DNA from: Vermamoeba vermiformis
Taxonomy: Eukaryota > Tubulinea > Echinamoebida
Reading direction: 5' to 3'
Assembly: GCA_045837725.1 (NCBI GenBank)
Contig: JBEWZL010000270.1
Location: 124,001-188,000, forward strand
Length of the DNA stretch: 64,000 bases
Below, piece by piece: positions 22,736 through 36,000 of the stretch. Position numbers and translations under genes: made by a program. The notes beneath the pieces were generated by a model. That model ran no database searches, was not told the DNA's origin, and saw only the letters and a list, made by a program, of their open reading frames with translations. How positions within the stretch are numbered: the stretch's first letter is position 1; each line of letters starts with the position of its first letter.

Positions 22736-24467
22736 ATGACTAAACAGGCTTTGGTTTTAGTATTGGCACTGGTTTCGGCAGTTGCTGCTATAAGCGTTGA
22801 ACCGATCTGGGTATCTCCAAAAAATTCATCTCAGTTGGATAAACGTAAGTCATAATATTTGTATGTATAATATTATAATTGCTTGGGAGGCGTAGGAAAA
22901 AACAAATTTAATTTTGAATTTTAATTTTAACAAGACACCTTGCGTTCTTTACTACCGATCTTCGGAAAATAATTATTAACTCGAGCTATAATTATAGCTA
23001 GCATTTTGGAGAGTTTTGTGGCAGAAAAAGGAGTATGGGCGGATGTACCCAATGGAATTGGCGCACGCGGTGGTCCTAGCGTCCATTTCGATTCAAAAGG
23101 TATAATATGGATTGTGGGTGGATCTTACGGTGAAGGTACATTCCTAAATGCTGGTTGGAACTACAATCTGGACTCGGATCAGTACAGATGGGTTGCTGGT
23201 CAGGCTCAATCTACTAGCCGCTATCAGAACTTAGGTACAAAGGGCATAGAAGGTCCCGATGTATTTCCTGGTTATTTAGGCGATGCAAGCACATCCGTTA
23301 TAGATTCAAAAGATCAAATCTGGATTTACGCCGAAAACAGTTTGTTTCGTTGGAACACTTCAAATGGATATTTTACTTTTCTAGGAGGAGACCCTTCATC
23401 TGCGCTTGGACCTTCTGTTCCAGGCACTCCTGGCGAGCCTTCACCGGATGTGTGGCCCGGCGGGATCGACAGCGCTTGTATGGTACTGGATTCGCACGAC
23501 AATTTTTGGCTTATTGGTGGTATGGTTGCTATCAACGGAAAGAATTTCGTTTCTAATACAGTATGGCATTATAATACGACTTCTGGGTACTGGACATTTG
23601 TGTACGGCAACACGACTGGATCCGTCGACAATAATTTCGCGGAAAATATTTTTGGCGGCAGAACTCAATTCGCGTGCGAAATTGACGAAAGTGATCGAAT
23701 TTGGGTTTTTGGCGGATTTAAGTTCGATGATCTTGGATATTTTTATGCTATGGGAGATCTGTGGGCATTTAATACTTCAACTTGGACTTGGACTGCAATT
23801 ATGCCAGAAGACTTAAATACTAAACCAATCATCGATATACGTAACGAATTTTCTCCGAATAATCGACCCGGATCCCGGTACAACCATCGAATGATCAACA
23901 GATTAGACAGAACTTGTCGTAGGAGGATATCAATCAGCTGATACGTATATACTTTACTATGATGACGTGTGGTTATTCAATTTAACAACGTACGAATGGA
24001 AAATAGTTTTCGGTGCGGAAAATTTGACCGTCGCTACAAACCTGGAGCACACTAATTACAGAACACCTGGATCTGTTCTTGGCTACCGAGGACTCTACGG
24101 TGTGGCTCGTGGAAAAACTAATAAGGGTCAATTTTTGATTGTTGGTGGTGTCACCGCTGAAACGAGAGTAAAAGACATGTGGATTATTCCGCGTGATCTT
24201 TGCAGCCTTGGCCAGGGCGGTTGTTTGCAAGAGGCCACGTGCTTGATTGAAAACGAATGGCGCAACGCTTGCATGTGTCCTGATGGCCTTGTTGGCGACG
24301 GAAAAACTTTCTGCGACACTCCGGCCCCAGTGGCAACTCCCATGAGCGACGCACCTGTTGCAAGTCCTGTTTTGACACCTGTCAAACCTCCAACGCAAAA
24401 AACATCTGACGCGATGAAACTAACTTGCATTTTGAGTCTCATTTCTATAACCGTCAGTTTGTTGTAA
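22736..24467 (+). CDS. Secreted or GPI-anchored kelch protein with EGF-like module
   Basis: Exon 1 (22736-22844) encodes a signal peptide, MTKQALVLVLALVSAVAAIS. Exon 2 starts at 22998. Several kelch blades follow: HFDSKGIIWIVGGSYGEG, DSKDQIWIYAEN, DSHDNFWLIGGMV, DESDRIWVFGGFKFDD and VVGGYQSADTYI, each with a WNYN/WHYN/LWAFN-type strand. Then comes a Cys-rich EGF-like module (CSLGQGGCLQEATC, CMCPDGLVGDGKTFC), a Pro/Thr stalk and a hydrophobic end (LTCILSLISITVSLL) after a Ser/Asp site, fitting a GPI anchor. Likely a cell-surface adhesion or recognition protein. Oddity: the frame changes by one near 23,830-23,930. A 70-nt GT-AG intron would restore it but would remove a kelch-like PGSRYNHRM stretch, so a single-base indel or assembly error is the alternative. 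Confidence 0.8.
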
Positions 24468-24528
24468 TGCTATTAGATAAATAAATAGATTTTATAGATT
24501 TACCGTAGTTTTGTCTTATTTCCCTTTT

Positions 24529-27500
24529 TTATTCTCGTAGCAGCGCGTTTCGTACTTCGGCTGCAAAATTTACAGGCGCAATTTGATCTATTCTGTACAA
24601 ACTTGTATCGTACTATAGGAATCGACATTAGAAAGGTTAATTAGGTGCTCCATAGTATTATTTTTGCAATATTTACCAAGGATAGTGACACTCGATACCA
24701 CGCTAAAGCGGGTAAAACAGTCGATTTTTTCGCGTCAGGCATGTTTGTGAATTCTTTTGCGGAAATTCTCAGCAATTCCTAAGCAAGGTTAGTTCATGAA
24801 AACACTATACCCGGCACCTGCATCAACTTACATTGTCCACTCGCGGTGCTGCAAATACGTCAAGCTCAGTTATTCCGTCAGAAATGGTCCACTTGACATT
24901 GTACGCAATTCCAATCTCCGATGAAGTTTCTTCAATAAGATTCATCAGCGGAACATTAGGCGGCCTATTCATGTGACTACTAGGCGTCGCTTTGATCGGA
25001 CTTTGTGACGCAAATGGTAACATGTGTGCTGACTTTAATTCGACAATATTTCTCTCGTCGAAATCAATTGATTTTTTGCACATGTCGCAATTGTATATTC
25101 CAGGGCCTGTTTGTGTTAGGTTGCCGTAACACGTCGAATGTAAAATATTATAGTCAAGGTCAAACATCATACTATAAATGACATAATGATATGATAGAGC
25201 TAGTGTTGTTAAGGATATGAATAAAATGTGTTGGCGGATCCAAGAATTCAAAGTCGATAAAATCTGCTTTGACGATAAAACTTTGCAGTCGTTTTTCTAC
25301 GGAGTCTTTTAACGGCCGTGCTGGGACCAGCGCTAACGAATTAACTAGACCAGGTAATTCACTAACTATAATAATAAAGCATTAGTATTTCATAATTTTA
25401 TTAATATTTCATAATATTATCATAAATGCGTGTCAAACATTCTTCTTACCATTTAAAATATCGCCTTTTGATTTTTTGCTGCAATTCGCGGTCAACATTT
25501 TGTTACCATTTGGCGCCATTTTTTCAACATCAATATCAACGCCCATTATAAATACGATGGACCCCGGCAAGCACTGTGCTGCTTTTAATCCAACAGAGTC
25601 GTATATAGTCACACAAATTTGTTTTCCGTCGGTCAGATCCTGCACGAAAAAAAAATGGTAAATTTCCTTTTGTAATTTCTTGCACTTACCTCGCATAAAA
25701 AAACATATCGAGTAACTGTTCGGCCGGCATTATTATTAGGGCTCTAAATGAATGTTAGTTTCATTAACGGCGTCCACATTTTGACACGTGTCATGTAATG
25801 TAAGCGAGGCGGGTAGTACGTACAAATAATTTCCCAGAAAGTTTTAGCAGCAATGAATTTCCACATGTCTGTGGTTTCCAATCACGGGACGTAATTCGCT
25901 CTGGAAAATATTTCATATCTTTCACGCCCTAACGTAACAACATTAGAATCATTAGACCATCCATCGACATACTTACTTCTTCATTGATTTGCGTTAAAAA
26001 GTGCGACTGAGAGGATGGTTTGCTCGGACTGCAGTAAGACATAACTTCCTAATTAGGAAAAAGGGATCCGTTAGCCCGATTAACCTTGACAAGCATTATT
26101 TTACGTACTTGTTTGTATGACTGTGGCAGTACGTATAATACAGTATCGTAGCTAATATAGGCACATCCGTCTTGGCCCCATTCAGGATTTTCAACGAAAA
26201 TTGTATCGTGCTAGAACGCATGTTCAGTGAACATTTTCTTATTTGGTAATAGTCGCTTACCTTCTTAACCATCTTCTGGTACCTTGTAAAGGCATCTCCG
26301 TGCAATATTAATGTAAAAAATGTATTGAGGTTGTTTTTGTCGGGATATAAAAAGAGCTTTTTCCGCTGTCTCGCAGGCTCGTGTAATGTCTTCATGAGCT
26401 GGATCCAAAAAAGATTAGTCCTCATATTCAATACCCGCATCATAATTTAATGTTACTTACAACTCCTTTTATCATATTTGAAGGCTGGTTGTGCAGTTGA
26501 TCCGCTGTGCTAAATTGTGAAAATTTGTGCAGATCCTCTTGTGCGAGAGTAAATATTATGAATTCTGTTGGTAATAAACAAACATTGACGTTCTTTTCTG
26601 AATAAAGGTAATAGCATATTAGTAACTTAACGGTTTCAGATCAGATCCGCAAAAGATCTTACCTAAAGCAGCAGGAACATCATAAAGCATTTGTGCGCCG
26701 GATAATTTTAGTTTACGGCCCTAGAAAAATTATTTATATTATTTGTATGTTAGAAAAATAATTTAGATCTTCGTCGCAAACGCTAGGTTCTCGGAAACGA
26801 CAACGTCCTAAAAAGGCAAGTGGCCCGAGAAACTGAGCTGTACTTACAGGAACTAATAGATTGTACCGAGTATAGACTGATTTAAATATACTCGATTGTC
26901 GGTGCAAAATTAAATCGATATTCTTGGAACTGACATTATCGGACAACGACAAAATCACTACAGTACGATTAGTAGTGCTAAATAAATATTACGATTAATC
27001 TTACTATTCCCAACTTTATCTTCTTTCACTGAATCAATCTCTAATTGATAAATTTCATCCGCAGAAATCGCGTTCGATTCGTAGATTGTATTGATTTGGT
27101 CCTTGGCTGCAAATACAAAATAACTTAGATCGACGATATTAATATTTAATCATAAAATGTATATATACTTTCAGATTATGTATATACAAATTATTTTCGT
27201 GCATTAAGAAAATAATTAATTTTTACCGTTTGCAAAGCCGGACTTCCATTGCACGCTGTAATCCTCCCACTACATAAGCAACATTAGTATTACGATATAT
27301 GAGTATAATACATACCATTTGATGCAAATCTGTTAATAAGGCGACATCTGTAACACCTTTTGGGAATCGTTGAAGCAACGAAATGAGGTTGTGACATAAC
27401 CAATTCCTATTCGTCCAAAAAAATTAAAATAATTTTCAATCGTTTGCTTTACGTATAATATATTAGAATTTTGATATTTATCGTGCCTTGTGAGGGAAAA

Positions 27501-27667
27501 AAATTATTTAAATTTTTAGATCACGCTTACCAAGGAATTATTATCGGCGAATCGTCTCCATTTGCATTAATATTATTTCCATTATTTATATTTTTTCTTT
27601 GCTCTTCGGCTGTGACCACCTTCGTGAGCGCCTCGCGAATCCGATCAACGAAAGCAATAAAATCCAT
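24529..27667 (-). CDS. Candidate OB-fold DNA-repair-like protein
   Basis: About 14 small exons starting MDFIAFVDRIREALTKVVTA at 27667 and ending AAEVRNALLRE. The N-terminal half is helical with SKNIDLILHRQSSIF and GRKLKLSGAQMLYDV. The middle includes HGDAFTRYQKMVKK and a strand-rich segment, RTVTRYVFLCEVQDLTDGKQ, then ICVTIYDSVGLKAAQCLPGS and IVFIMGVDIDVEKM, which reads like an OB fold (dimer of strands with LTDG turn). Further on, GPGIYNCDMCKKSIDFDERN followed by YNVKWTISDGITELDVFAA resembles the zinc-ribbon-plus-OB end of RPA1, MEIOB or SHLD2 proteins. That suggests single-stranded DNA or telomere binding, but the family is not secure. An intron near 25,700-25,830 holds one TGACACGTGTCA. 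Convergent with the kelch gene, 61 bp apart. Confidence 0.5.
25782..25793. promoter_or_regulatory. Intronic palindrome TGACACGTGTCA
   Basis: One perfect 12-bp copy inside an intron of the OB-fold-like gene, between the exons encoding LLLKLSGKLF and NNNAGRTVTRYVF. Confidence 0.65.
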
Positions 27668-27888
27668 TTTAATTCGTACTATCGCCTGTTGTCTTTCGTA
27701 TAGTGTATCATTGTAGCTAAGGGCTTCTAATCTATTGCAAATAGTTCAAAAAAAAAATTGAGCGCACTTTTTGAACGTCACTTTTCTCGCCTTCTCAAGC
27801 AAATTTCAAAGCCAAAAGACTAACCAATAATCAACCACAATTGCATTAATAAACTTACGACATACTACAAATACTATAGCATTGCGCA
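27668..27888. promoter_or_regulatory. Divergent promoter region
   Basis: About 220 bp between the starts of the minus-strand OB-fold-like gene and the plus-strand ankyrin-type gene; presumed shared promoter. No motif stands out. Confidence 0.45.
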
Positions 27889-29456
27889 ATGTCCCAACTG
27901 GTAATAATTCAATTTGAGAAACTCCCGTGCTTTGTGGCACAAAATCTTCTCCAATTAATTATGACCTGTTCCGTAATAATTAATAATCATAATTTTCAAA
28001 GGTATCAAATGAATTTTTTCGTGGATTGAAACGAAAAGCATCCGATTCCAAAGAAATTAACATTTTTGAACCAACACACAAACGTCAAAAATTAATTGAA
28101 GAAGATAACGTGGAACCAACAGAAGAAGTCGGCACATCCGAAATCGAAGAGACCGTTCAAACCACCGATCTGTCGGCTTTCGGCAACCTGCTGAGCGATA
28201 TAATAGATCACCATATTGTCGTATTTATTCCCATAGAGTGGTTGAACGTTTCCAAACATTATCACAAGATTGCGATGATGCACTTAGATGGAGATCCAAG
28301 AATTAAATGGGATGAAAACTCTTTTCTACGAGCATTAGAAGCAAACAACTTGGCAATAGTAATAAGACATTTAGAAAAATGCAAGTTTGACGAATTTTTC
28401 CTGCAAGATCAATTCACGTTCGCAGTTCAATTAGGACATGTCAAAATAGTTCAATACCTCCTAAATAATTACAGCTTATCACCAGTCGAAAAATCAGAGC
28501 TACATTCATCTTGTTTATGCCACGCCATATCATCGGGCCACGAAGAAATAATTGCCCTCTTATTGTGTAGCGGACGAGTTATTCAAGAAGATAATGTATA
28601 TTTAAGGACCGCTATTCATGCAAAAAGAAAAGATATTGCAGAAACTTTGATAGCCAACGGATTTTTTGCAAGAGATAGTATCTTTACAGTTATCCTTGAT
28701 TACGTACAGCTTAACAACCCAGATGCGTTGCAGATTCTGTTTCAAACCGTCAACTTCACGTTTTCTCATGATGAAAGTCTTGCTCTACTAAACAAAGCGA
28801 TAGTGAGTTCTGCTAATCACGTCGTAGATTATTTACTAAGCGGAATTTTGGCCCCACTAACAGCGTTTGACACTCGCTTTATTTTGACCACAATATCGCT
28901 CCGCAATATTCAATTATTAGAACGATTATTATTGGACAAACGATTTGCTGTTACAACCGAAATACTGGATAGAGTGATAGTTATGGACTCAAAAAAAATT
29001 TTGCGAGTTTTGTTGGCTGATCCACGAATGCAAAGCTTAGCAAGCCCAAGCTACTTAGTACGGAAAGCTATTATAGACAACTCACGAAAGATACTTCGAT
29101 GGCTCTTAGATGATCCCAATCTTGACGTGGCGAGTTGTGTGGATGCAGAACTACTGAAACACACTCTTAAGCAGAACCCAGATAATCCATCGCACGTTGT
29201 ACTCATGCTACTAGACGACCCAAGAATCAATTTTCACTATTATGCCAGTTTCACGCTATGCACTGCCCTACAAAACAATTGCTGTTACATCGCGGAATCA
29301 GTTTTGAACCACAACCGATTCGTAGTCATGGACGAGGCTCATTATCAAACTGCGATGGACTGTGCAACAAAAAGCTTTAGAACGTTTATGATTCAACGAT
29401 TAGAAAAAATACCGCATGTAGCTAAACTAAGTCCCTCGGAGTTTTGGACCATGTAA
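27889..29456 (+). CDS. Ankyrin-type repeat protein with F-box-like head
   Basis: One large exon (from 28002) encodes about 485 residues. No ATG lies near the front of this open frame, but a small upstream exon, 27889-27900 (ATG TCC CAA CTG), joined over a 101-nt GT-AG intron gives MSQLVSNEFFRGLKRKASD in frame; this start is inferred. The N-terminal part includes FGNLLSDIIDHHIVVFIPIE, then WLNVSKHYHKIAM, which resembles an F-box. The rest is a run of degenerate ankyrin-like helical pairs: FAVQLGHVKIVQYLLNN, HAISSGHEEIIALLLCSG, AIHAKRKDIAETLIANG, RKAIIDNSRKILRWLLDDP and VVLMLLDDPRINFH. F-box/ankyrin proteins usually select substrates for SCF ubiquitin ligases; here that is inference. No signal or membrane segment. 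Confidence 0.7.
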
Positions 29457-29766
29457 ATAAACTGACTCAACCGCCTCAACTTAATGCTTCTTATGCGACG
29501 CTCGTGGAGTGAAAATGGCAAATCGCCAGTCAACCAGGGCTAGCGTTGATTAGCTTGTTGCCTAATGCACGCAAAATAGCTTCGTTTGTCAAATCACTCA
29601 TTTATTCAGCACTTCCATTCGTGAAAATAACTGATCGCTTCGTGTTGGTCTTCGTCGCAGGCATTATGCCAGACTGCTGCTGCTATCTACTTCGTCAACG
29701 TTAGCCAAGATCCAGAGACGACAAACAACTTACCACCAAGATGACTATAATTCGCTCCTTCTAATG

Positions 29767-31378
29767 TTAAGCAATCTTTTGCGAGCCTAAAATAGTCGCC
29801 ATAAATGCTAGAAGTGGAAAATCGATTTTGTCGGGGGTGAAAGTGACATTGAAAAATGCGATGAACATTTTCTTTCTTTTATCGAAATTGAAGCGAGCAA
29901 TAACTTCATTATCCCTACGAATACATTAGCTCCTCTTAAGATGATTATCATATATCAAGCTCACCTTGTGGCTGTAACTTCGCGGGTGTAAACCTCGCCC
30001 GCAGTCTGATGAACTTCGCCTTGCAGGGCAACTGGCAAATCACCGTTATAAAACTCGATCAGGCCATTAGCGTTCATTTTCTGGAACTTTGCCCGACAAA
30101 TTCGTTCGCCGTGGTAAAAGAAGGTGAAGGCGCGGTGGTACAAAACACCCGGGACGAACTTTTCTTTGATTGTAACGTGCCCTATATTTTGTTTGTGGTG
30201 CATAATATCGAGGGATACTCCTATACGAAGCGTTAGAATATTTTTCGAAATTAGATCGAGTTAACGTACCGTGCCACTTCGCCCACATAAGCTTTTCTCC
30301 CTTATCATTCTTCAGGCTTACCCACTCTAGTAACAATAAGTCATTTAATTGACCATTTGGCTTATTTCAAGAGCACTTACCTTTTGAAAAAGTGTTATTG
30401 CTAATTTTGAGTCGCAGTCTTTCGTCAGGTGTTAGAAAAACCTATAGTCATATTTAGGCAATGTATGGTATTTGTAATATAAATGGCACGTACCGGATCA
30501 TATAACAGTACGGGTAGAGCTCCAACCATGGAAACTAAGTTAACAAACGAGTCGCAGATCTGGTCCTTCACACGCACTCGTACCTGGGTTAAAGCTTTCT
30601 AAGGTCACGATTACATGGCCCAAATGAGATTCTTCGTTAATATTATCGCTCAATAACGCATATGTTTTCTCGAAAGGATGCTCTGATTTCTTGCAACAGT
30701 CGTAAAGATCTTGATGCGGGATGTACACCGACGCTTTATCTTCAGTTTTCTGGCCCTTATTTGCAACAAACTCTATTTTAATAGTATCGCACAGCCGAAC
30801 GTTCCTTATATCGATGTTGTTAGCAAGCGCCTATGTTTGCAACAAGTAAAAGAAATATCAATCCGCTTACACTAATTTTTTATTGGCAATCCAATCTTCC
30901 TAGAATATCAAACAATATTAATGGTGAATAAATGTGAATTTGGGTATTTTTGGCTGCGTACGTACTTCAGGGGAGTGACTTTCGTTCTCAACTTCTGTTG
31001 CTTCTTTTCCCTTATGCGACCCGTGCTTTATTTTAACGATTATATTGCGCTCTTTTATTTTAGTCCGTGGGATTCGAACTACATTGATTGAGCTAGTGCC
31101 TTTTTTGAAAGTAACCGTTACTTACGTGTTAGATTCAACCCAAAATGTAAGTCGTTGTGCTCCATTGTTATATTTTATGCGACTATACAATGCTCGTATC
31201 TTGTTAACCTGCTTTCTTCAACTACGAAATCTGCTCGTGAGTTTGCTTCCCCAACGCGGTTCAGCAATTCCTCGTATTTAATGGTATTGTAATATCCGCA
31301 TAAATCAATCAAAAAACCGGTTTCTAATCGATTGTTGTGTTGCTGGCACGCAAAAGATTTTTGATCTGAACTTTCCAT
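29767..31378 (-). CDS. Unrecognised protein with possible LURP-one/tubby-like C-terminal region
   Basis: Start MESSDQKSFACQQHNNRLE at 31378; about ten exons; stop at 29767. N-terminal exons encode LIDLCGYYNTIKYEELLNR and a basic stretch, RTKIKERNIIVKIKHGSHKG. The middle has IDIRNVRLCDTIKIEFVANK and VYIPHQDLYDCCKKSEHPFE. The C-terminal part, LRLKISNNTFSKEWVSLKND with KGEKLMWAKWHG, then GHVTIKEKF and AFTFFYHGERICRAKFQK, has the strand spacing of LURP-one-related (tubby-like) barrels, which bind membrane lipids. This match is by pattern only. It closes FPLLAFMATILGSQKIA. Its start lies 43 bp from the start of the divergent AP-3 sigma gene, so they share a promoter. Confidence 0.5.
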
Positions 31379-31421
31379 TCAGTCTCAACTTTTTCATTGG
31401 CACACACGCTAGCGGTCTAAA

Positions 31422-32364
31422 ATGATCCAAGCCATCTTAGTAATTAATAATTATGGAAATCCGCGATTGATGCGGTTCTACGAAGTCAAGGTACGGGTAT
31501 TTAGATCGCATGCGAGCAAGAAAATTTCAAATATTCGTTGTATAATTTTTAATAATATGTATTAACGTATTGCACGATACAGGATACTTCTATGCAACAA
31601 AAGCTATTAAATGAGACATTTAAAATGGTTTCTAAGCGTCAAAGCTATATGTGCAATTTTATTGAGGGCACCGGAACCTCTTGGGGCAAAAACACCAAGT
31701 TGATTTACAGACACTATGCTACACTATATTTTATATTTGTTGTTGACGATACTGAAAGCGAACTTGGTATTTTGGACTTGATTCAAACTTTTGTCGAATC
31801 TCTGGACAGATTATTCAGAAACGTTTGTGAATTAGATCTTATCCTTCATGTAGATAGAGTAAGTACGAAATATTCATATAATATTGTATTTTTACGAAGA
31901 TTTTTCATTTTTTCGAACGGATTGGATCTCCATTAGCACTTACTCCTCATTTAATTGCCGACTCTATTTTATTCCATTACGCCATAATTTATTTAATGGT
32001 CATCTAATCGCTAATTTCCTTTCCTAGGTGAGTTTTCTTTTGGATGAGGTCGTTCAGGGTGGCATGGTAAGCCTTCTCAACATCATTTTTAGTTAATTAA
32101 CAAGTTCGCACGTGCGAAAAAATTAAATAATGCAAGAAATTCTAATATAAGATAATATTGGAGCCGGATTTACGACGCTGCGAAATCTGGATTTGTCTTC
32201 GTGTTGTATTGTGACCACGATTACTTATAGCTATCCTATAGGTCCTCGAAACAAGAACAGAAGAGATTATGAAAGCTGTGCAAGAACAGAAGAAAATTGA
32301 GCGCCAAGAAAACCCAATTAAGAGCACGTTCCAGGACGTTGCCGAGTCTAAAATTTTCAAGTAA
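31422..32364 (+). CDS. AP3S: AP-3 adaptor complex small (sigma) subunit
   Basis: Start MIQAILVINNYGNPRLMRFY is the sigma-adaptin N-terminus. Later exons give QQKLLNETFKMVSKRQSYMC, NTKLIYRHYATLYFIFVVDD, the family hallmark TESELGILDLIQTFVESLD, VCELDLILHVDRVSFLLDE and VVQGGMVLETRTEEIM. The residues GMVLET and the NFIEG loop fit AP-3 sigma better than AP-1 or AP-2. Sigma binds the delta subunit and helps recognise dileucine sorting signals, directing cargo from endosomes to lysosome-related organelles. The C-terminus is ESKIFK; an alternative splice there would add CRTK. Length about 150-160 aa, slightly short of the animal protein, which has a longer tail. Four or five exons. Confidence 0.93.
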
Positions 32365-33054
32365 GTAGCATATGCATGGTATTAAATGAACTGGATACTG
32401 ACAATAGGTGTAGGACTAAATAAGAAGTGATATGTGTTGGATTAATAAATGATTATTTGTACAACACCGAGTCGCCAAAAGGTGGTTTGACAGCGGATGT
32501 AGCGGCAACTTTTTATGAATTCCTCGCAGTTGAACCGGATAATAATTAGGAGAACCGATGTTGTTGTCAGGTAGATTATGGACCAGAAATCGTCAAGCTA
32601 TTGTTACTTTTTTGCTGTCCATTGGAAAGGTAACTTCAGATCACCGTAGTAAGTTCTAACAAAAATTAGTTTAACCTAACAAAGTACGAACGAGATCTCT
32701 CGTTGCAACACTTTATTTCATGATCAACGTGTTTCAGCAACGTAGGTATACAAGCTTCGGGGACTCGGACGGAGTGGCATAAAAATTATAATTTTTCCAC
32801 CAGCGCCAGGCAAGTTAGTGTTTGTTACAATTGATTCATTCCCACTAAGCTAAATCAGATGCATTTAATCATATTGCTGTGCCTTGCAATGTAATCGCTC
32901 CTGGTACGCTCCGAGGAGCTGGCTCCGGATGGCGGGATTTCTCCGATCTGTGTGCACAATAGCCCAGGTATTTGCAACGCAAAAGTTGAAACATGACAAC
33001 TCGTGGATTTATTTTCGCGATTATTTCATTGCATAACACCACGACAAAAAGTAG
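32365..33054. other. Spacer with a possible small spliced gene
   Basis: About 690 bp. A plus-strand frame starting near 32,560 (MLLSGRLWTRNRQAIVTFLL) has a GT donor after SIGK and a plausible acceptor near 32,740, giving a basic, mitochondrial-presequence-like peptide of about 38 aa. The downstream frames do not join cleanly, so this is not called as a gene. Confidence 0.3.
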
Positions 33055-36000
33055 ATGCGTGAAATCATCTTATTTCTTGCCTTGTGCACAGGTAAATGTC
33101 AAATAATACGACAATAATTACTGGAATAATATAACAAAAAATATTAAATTTAGGCTTCATTGTTTTGTCCTGCGCAAGTGCAGATGCGTTTCAAACTTTG
33201 AACGCAGCAACTGTTGTGAACACAAATGAAGATACATTTATCGATAGTGCAGTTCAAGACGAAGACTTCCTTTACTACGTCACTTTATTTAGTCCTGTCA
33301 AGGTTGGCAAGCTCAACAAAACGCAACTCGCGACGCCTGGATGGAATGGAGCTTCTGTCTCCCAACTAAATGTTTCCAGTGCAGATACAGTAGCATTTAG
33401 TTTGTTGTATAAGGATAGCAATTCGATCTTTTTGCAAGGACAATCAACAACGTATCTACTCTCTTCCACGAATCTAGCTCTTTTGAACACCCGCGTTGGC
33501 GAGGAGATAAACTCATTGACTGGATTTATTAGCGAAGATAGCAATGGTATCTCGGTTGTTAACTTATTTGGCTATGCAGTGCAAAGGGCCCTTCAGATTC
33601 GGCTTGACGATCCATCAATGAACGACACCGCCGTTTTCGACATCCCTTTCACTGACACCCAGGCGTCATCATATTATCACCCGAATGACATTGCTATATT
33701 GGCCGATTTCTCCTCGACATATGCCGTTTACAAGTGGAGCACAAAAGATTTGCTTTTAACTTTCAAGATTCGAGATCAGTCCACTGGATTTATTGTGTAT
33801 GATGGCGCAACAAACGTTCTTTATACATGCGGAGATCGCCCGTCCGGCGAATTTGCCGTATTGACGCGAGTAAACCTATCCAACATCCAAAACAACACCG
33901 AGATCTCCGTTTCCATCAGCGTAAGCACGTGCGAAAGAATGTAAATTGTAATTAACCATTTATAACATAGCTCGACAGTCCTTATTATTCTTCTGAAGCG
34001 GTTATTGCGCAAGCGATTGGTGAAGAATTCTTCGCGTCAACTTGCAGAGGATTGGCTTTACATCCAAGCGGACAACTCCTGTACGCCCTCTATGACCCTC
34101 CTTCATCATCTGGACAAATAGGACGGTACGTTTTACTGCATTGTATGATTGTTTTGGAAGCTTATAACTTTGTCTCAGAGCTATCGCATCCACACTAGAC
34201 ACTGTCGAAACAACGTCCGTGGACGCAAACGTCTCTCAAAAAACTATGAGCCTTCTACTTGAGGCTGATCAGCCCCTGATTTATGTATTCACCGAGACTG
34301 ATGTTGCAGTCGTCAAATTTCCGAGTAAGAACTCCTCGAAAGAATAATCCCTCAAACTAACCATCATGTTTAGCCACCTATGATTGCCCACGTGACTGTT
34401 CAAACCACGGATATTGTAATTCAACGACGAAATATCTTTGTGTTTGCGATGATCCCTATTTTGGTCACAACTGCGGTACGTACTAGATTTGGATCCTGCA
34501 TTCGGCTGACAATTTTTTATTCATCAGAGAAACCTACTCCAATTGGACCAATTCCTCCAGTAGCGCAGCCGCTATATGAGCCTATAAGACTACTAGGACA
34601 ATCAGATATCAATCCAAATATCGGATCTGTTGCCGACGACGAATATATTTACTACTTTACCAACTGCTCGATAAGAATAGGCAAAGTCCGAAAAGCGGAT
34701 ATAATCTCAAGTACGAAAACTCCGTCAGTTTTCACTGAAACTGTCGTCGAAGATTTTGGCGTTGCTATTTCGCTGATTGACACGCAACTTGGATTGATTT
34801 ACTTCATTGGTGAAACTAACTGCCAAAGTAATTGGGACCCGAATCATCAAGCTAAGCTAATTAGAGTTTCAACGAGCAACTTTACGGATCACACCGTCAT
34901 GGATCTGTCAAAGGGCATCACCACAGCGTTCGTTAGCAATGATACACAAGGCTCAACCTACCTTAATATGTTTGGATGGCCAAATTATTTGCGCTTAAAG
35001 TCATCTAAGAGCGATAACCCGTTACAATCATTTCCAACCTTGCGGGCAGATGCAGCGCCGATCGCATCCACATTTTTGCCCCAAAAAAACACCGCCATTA
35101 TCGTTACCGAATATCCTACTTTGCACTACAACTTCAACACTGGCAATATTACTCATTCGTATACCCTTCCTAGTGACTTTACAGCAAAGTCTTTGGCGGC
35201 TGACGAAGAGCGCGGCAAACTGTATATCGTCGGAACAACTTCTACGGTAAAATTTTAACCATGAAATGTAACTACGAGCCGGTTACTAATAATTTTGCGT
35301 TATTATAGGATAATTGGTACTTGTTAGTTTTGACGCCCGAATTGCTTCCATATGGCACAAAGCTTACTATGGTAATGAAATATTACTTACGACTAACGTA
35401 CTAGTACGTTAGAAAGTTTTTTTAACTTGTTTTCATAGAACGGATCTGATTACTTAGAAGCGATTTTTATAAGCACTGGTTATTGGATCTCGCCTGTTGG
35501 GCTATTTTTGGACCTTGAAGCAGGTCAAGCTATAATAGGGCTAAACCAAAAGATTATTAGGTAATATTTATTTTTCGCGGATCGCGATGCTCGATCTGTT
35601 CCACATCGTTGTCTTTCATTTAATATTAACGTTTATTACAGATTAAATCTTTTGACGCACGAAGTATTTGATACTGCCGATTTGTACTATCAGTATGGCT
35701 TATCTCTTTGGGGTGCTCACTATCATTATGAAGTTGACACCAGAACACTGTTCATCACTGGATCTAACGGTACTCAAGCAGTTGCAGTTGCTTTTTACAT
35801 CCCAAGTAAGAACCTCTCAATTAATCATATCTAATATTATTGACACGAAATAACGTTGTTTAGTGCCGTGTCCTCGAAACTGCAGTAGCAATGGTCAATG
35901 TATGTATGGTGCTTGTCAATGCGACGACGGGTTCACTGGCGAGCAGTGCGATGAAAGTACGTCAAGCGCAAATTTTTAACCTATTATTAGAATAAGAATA

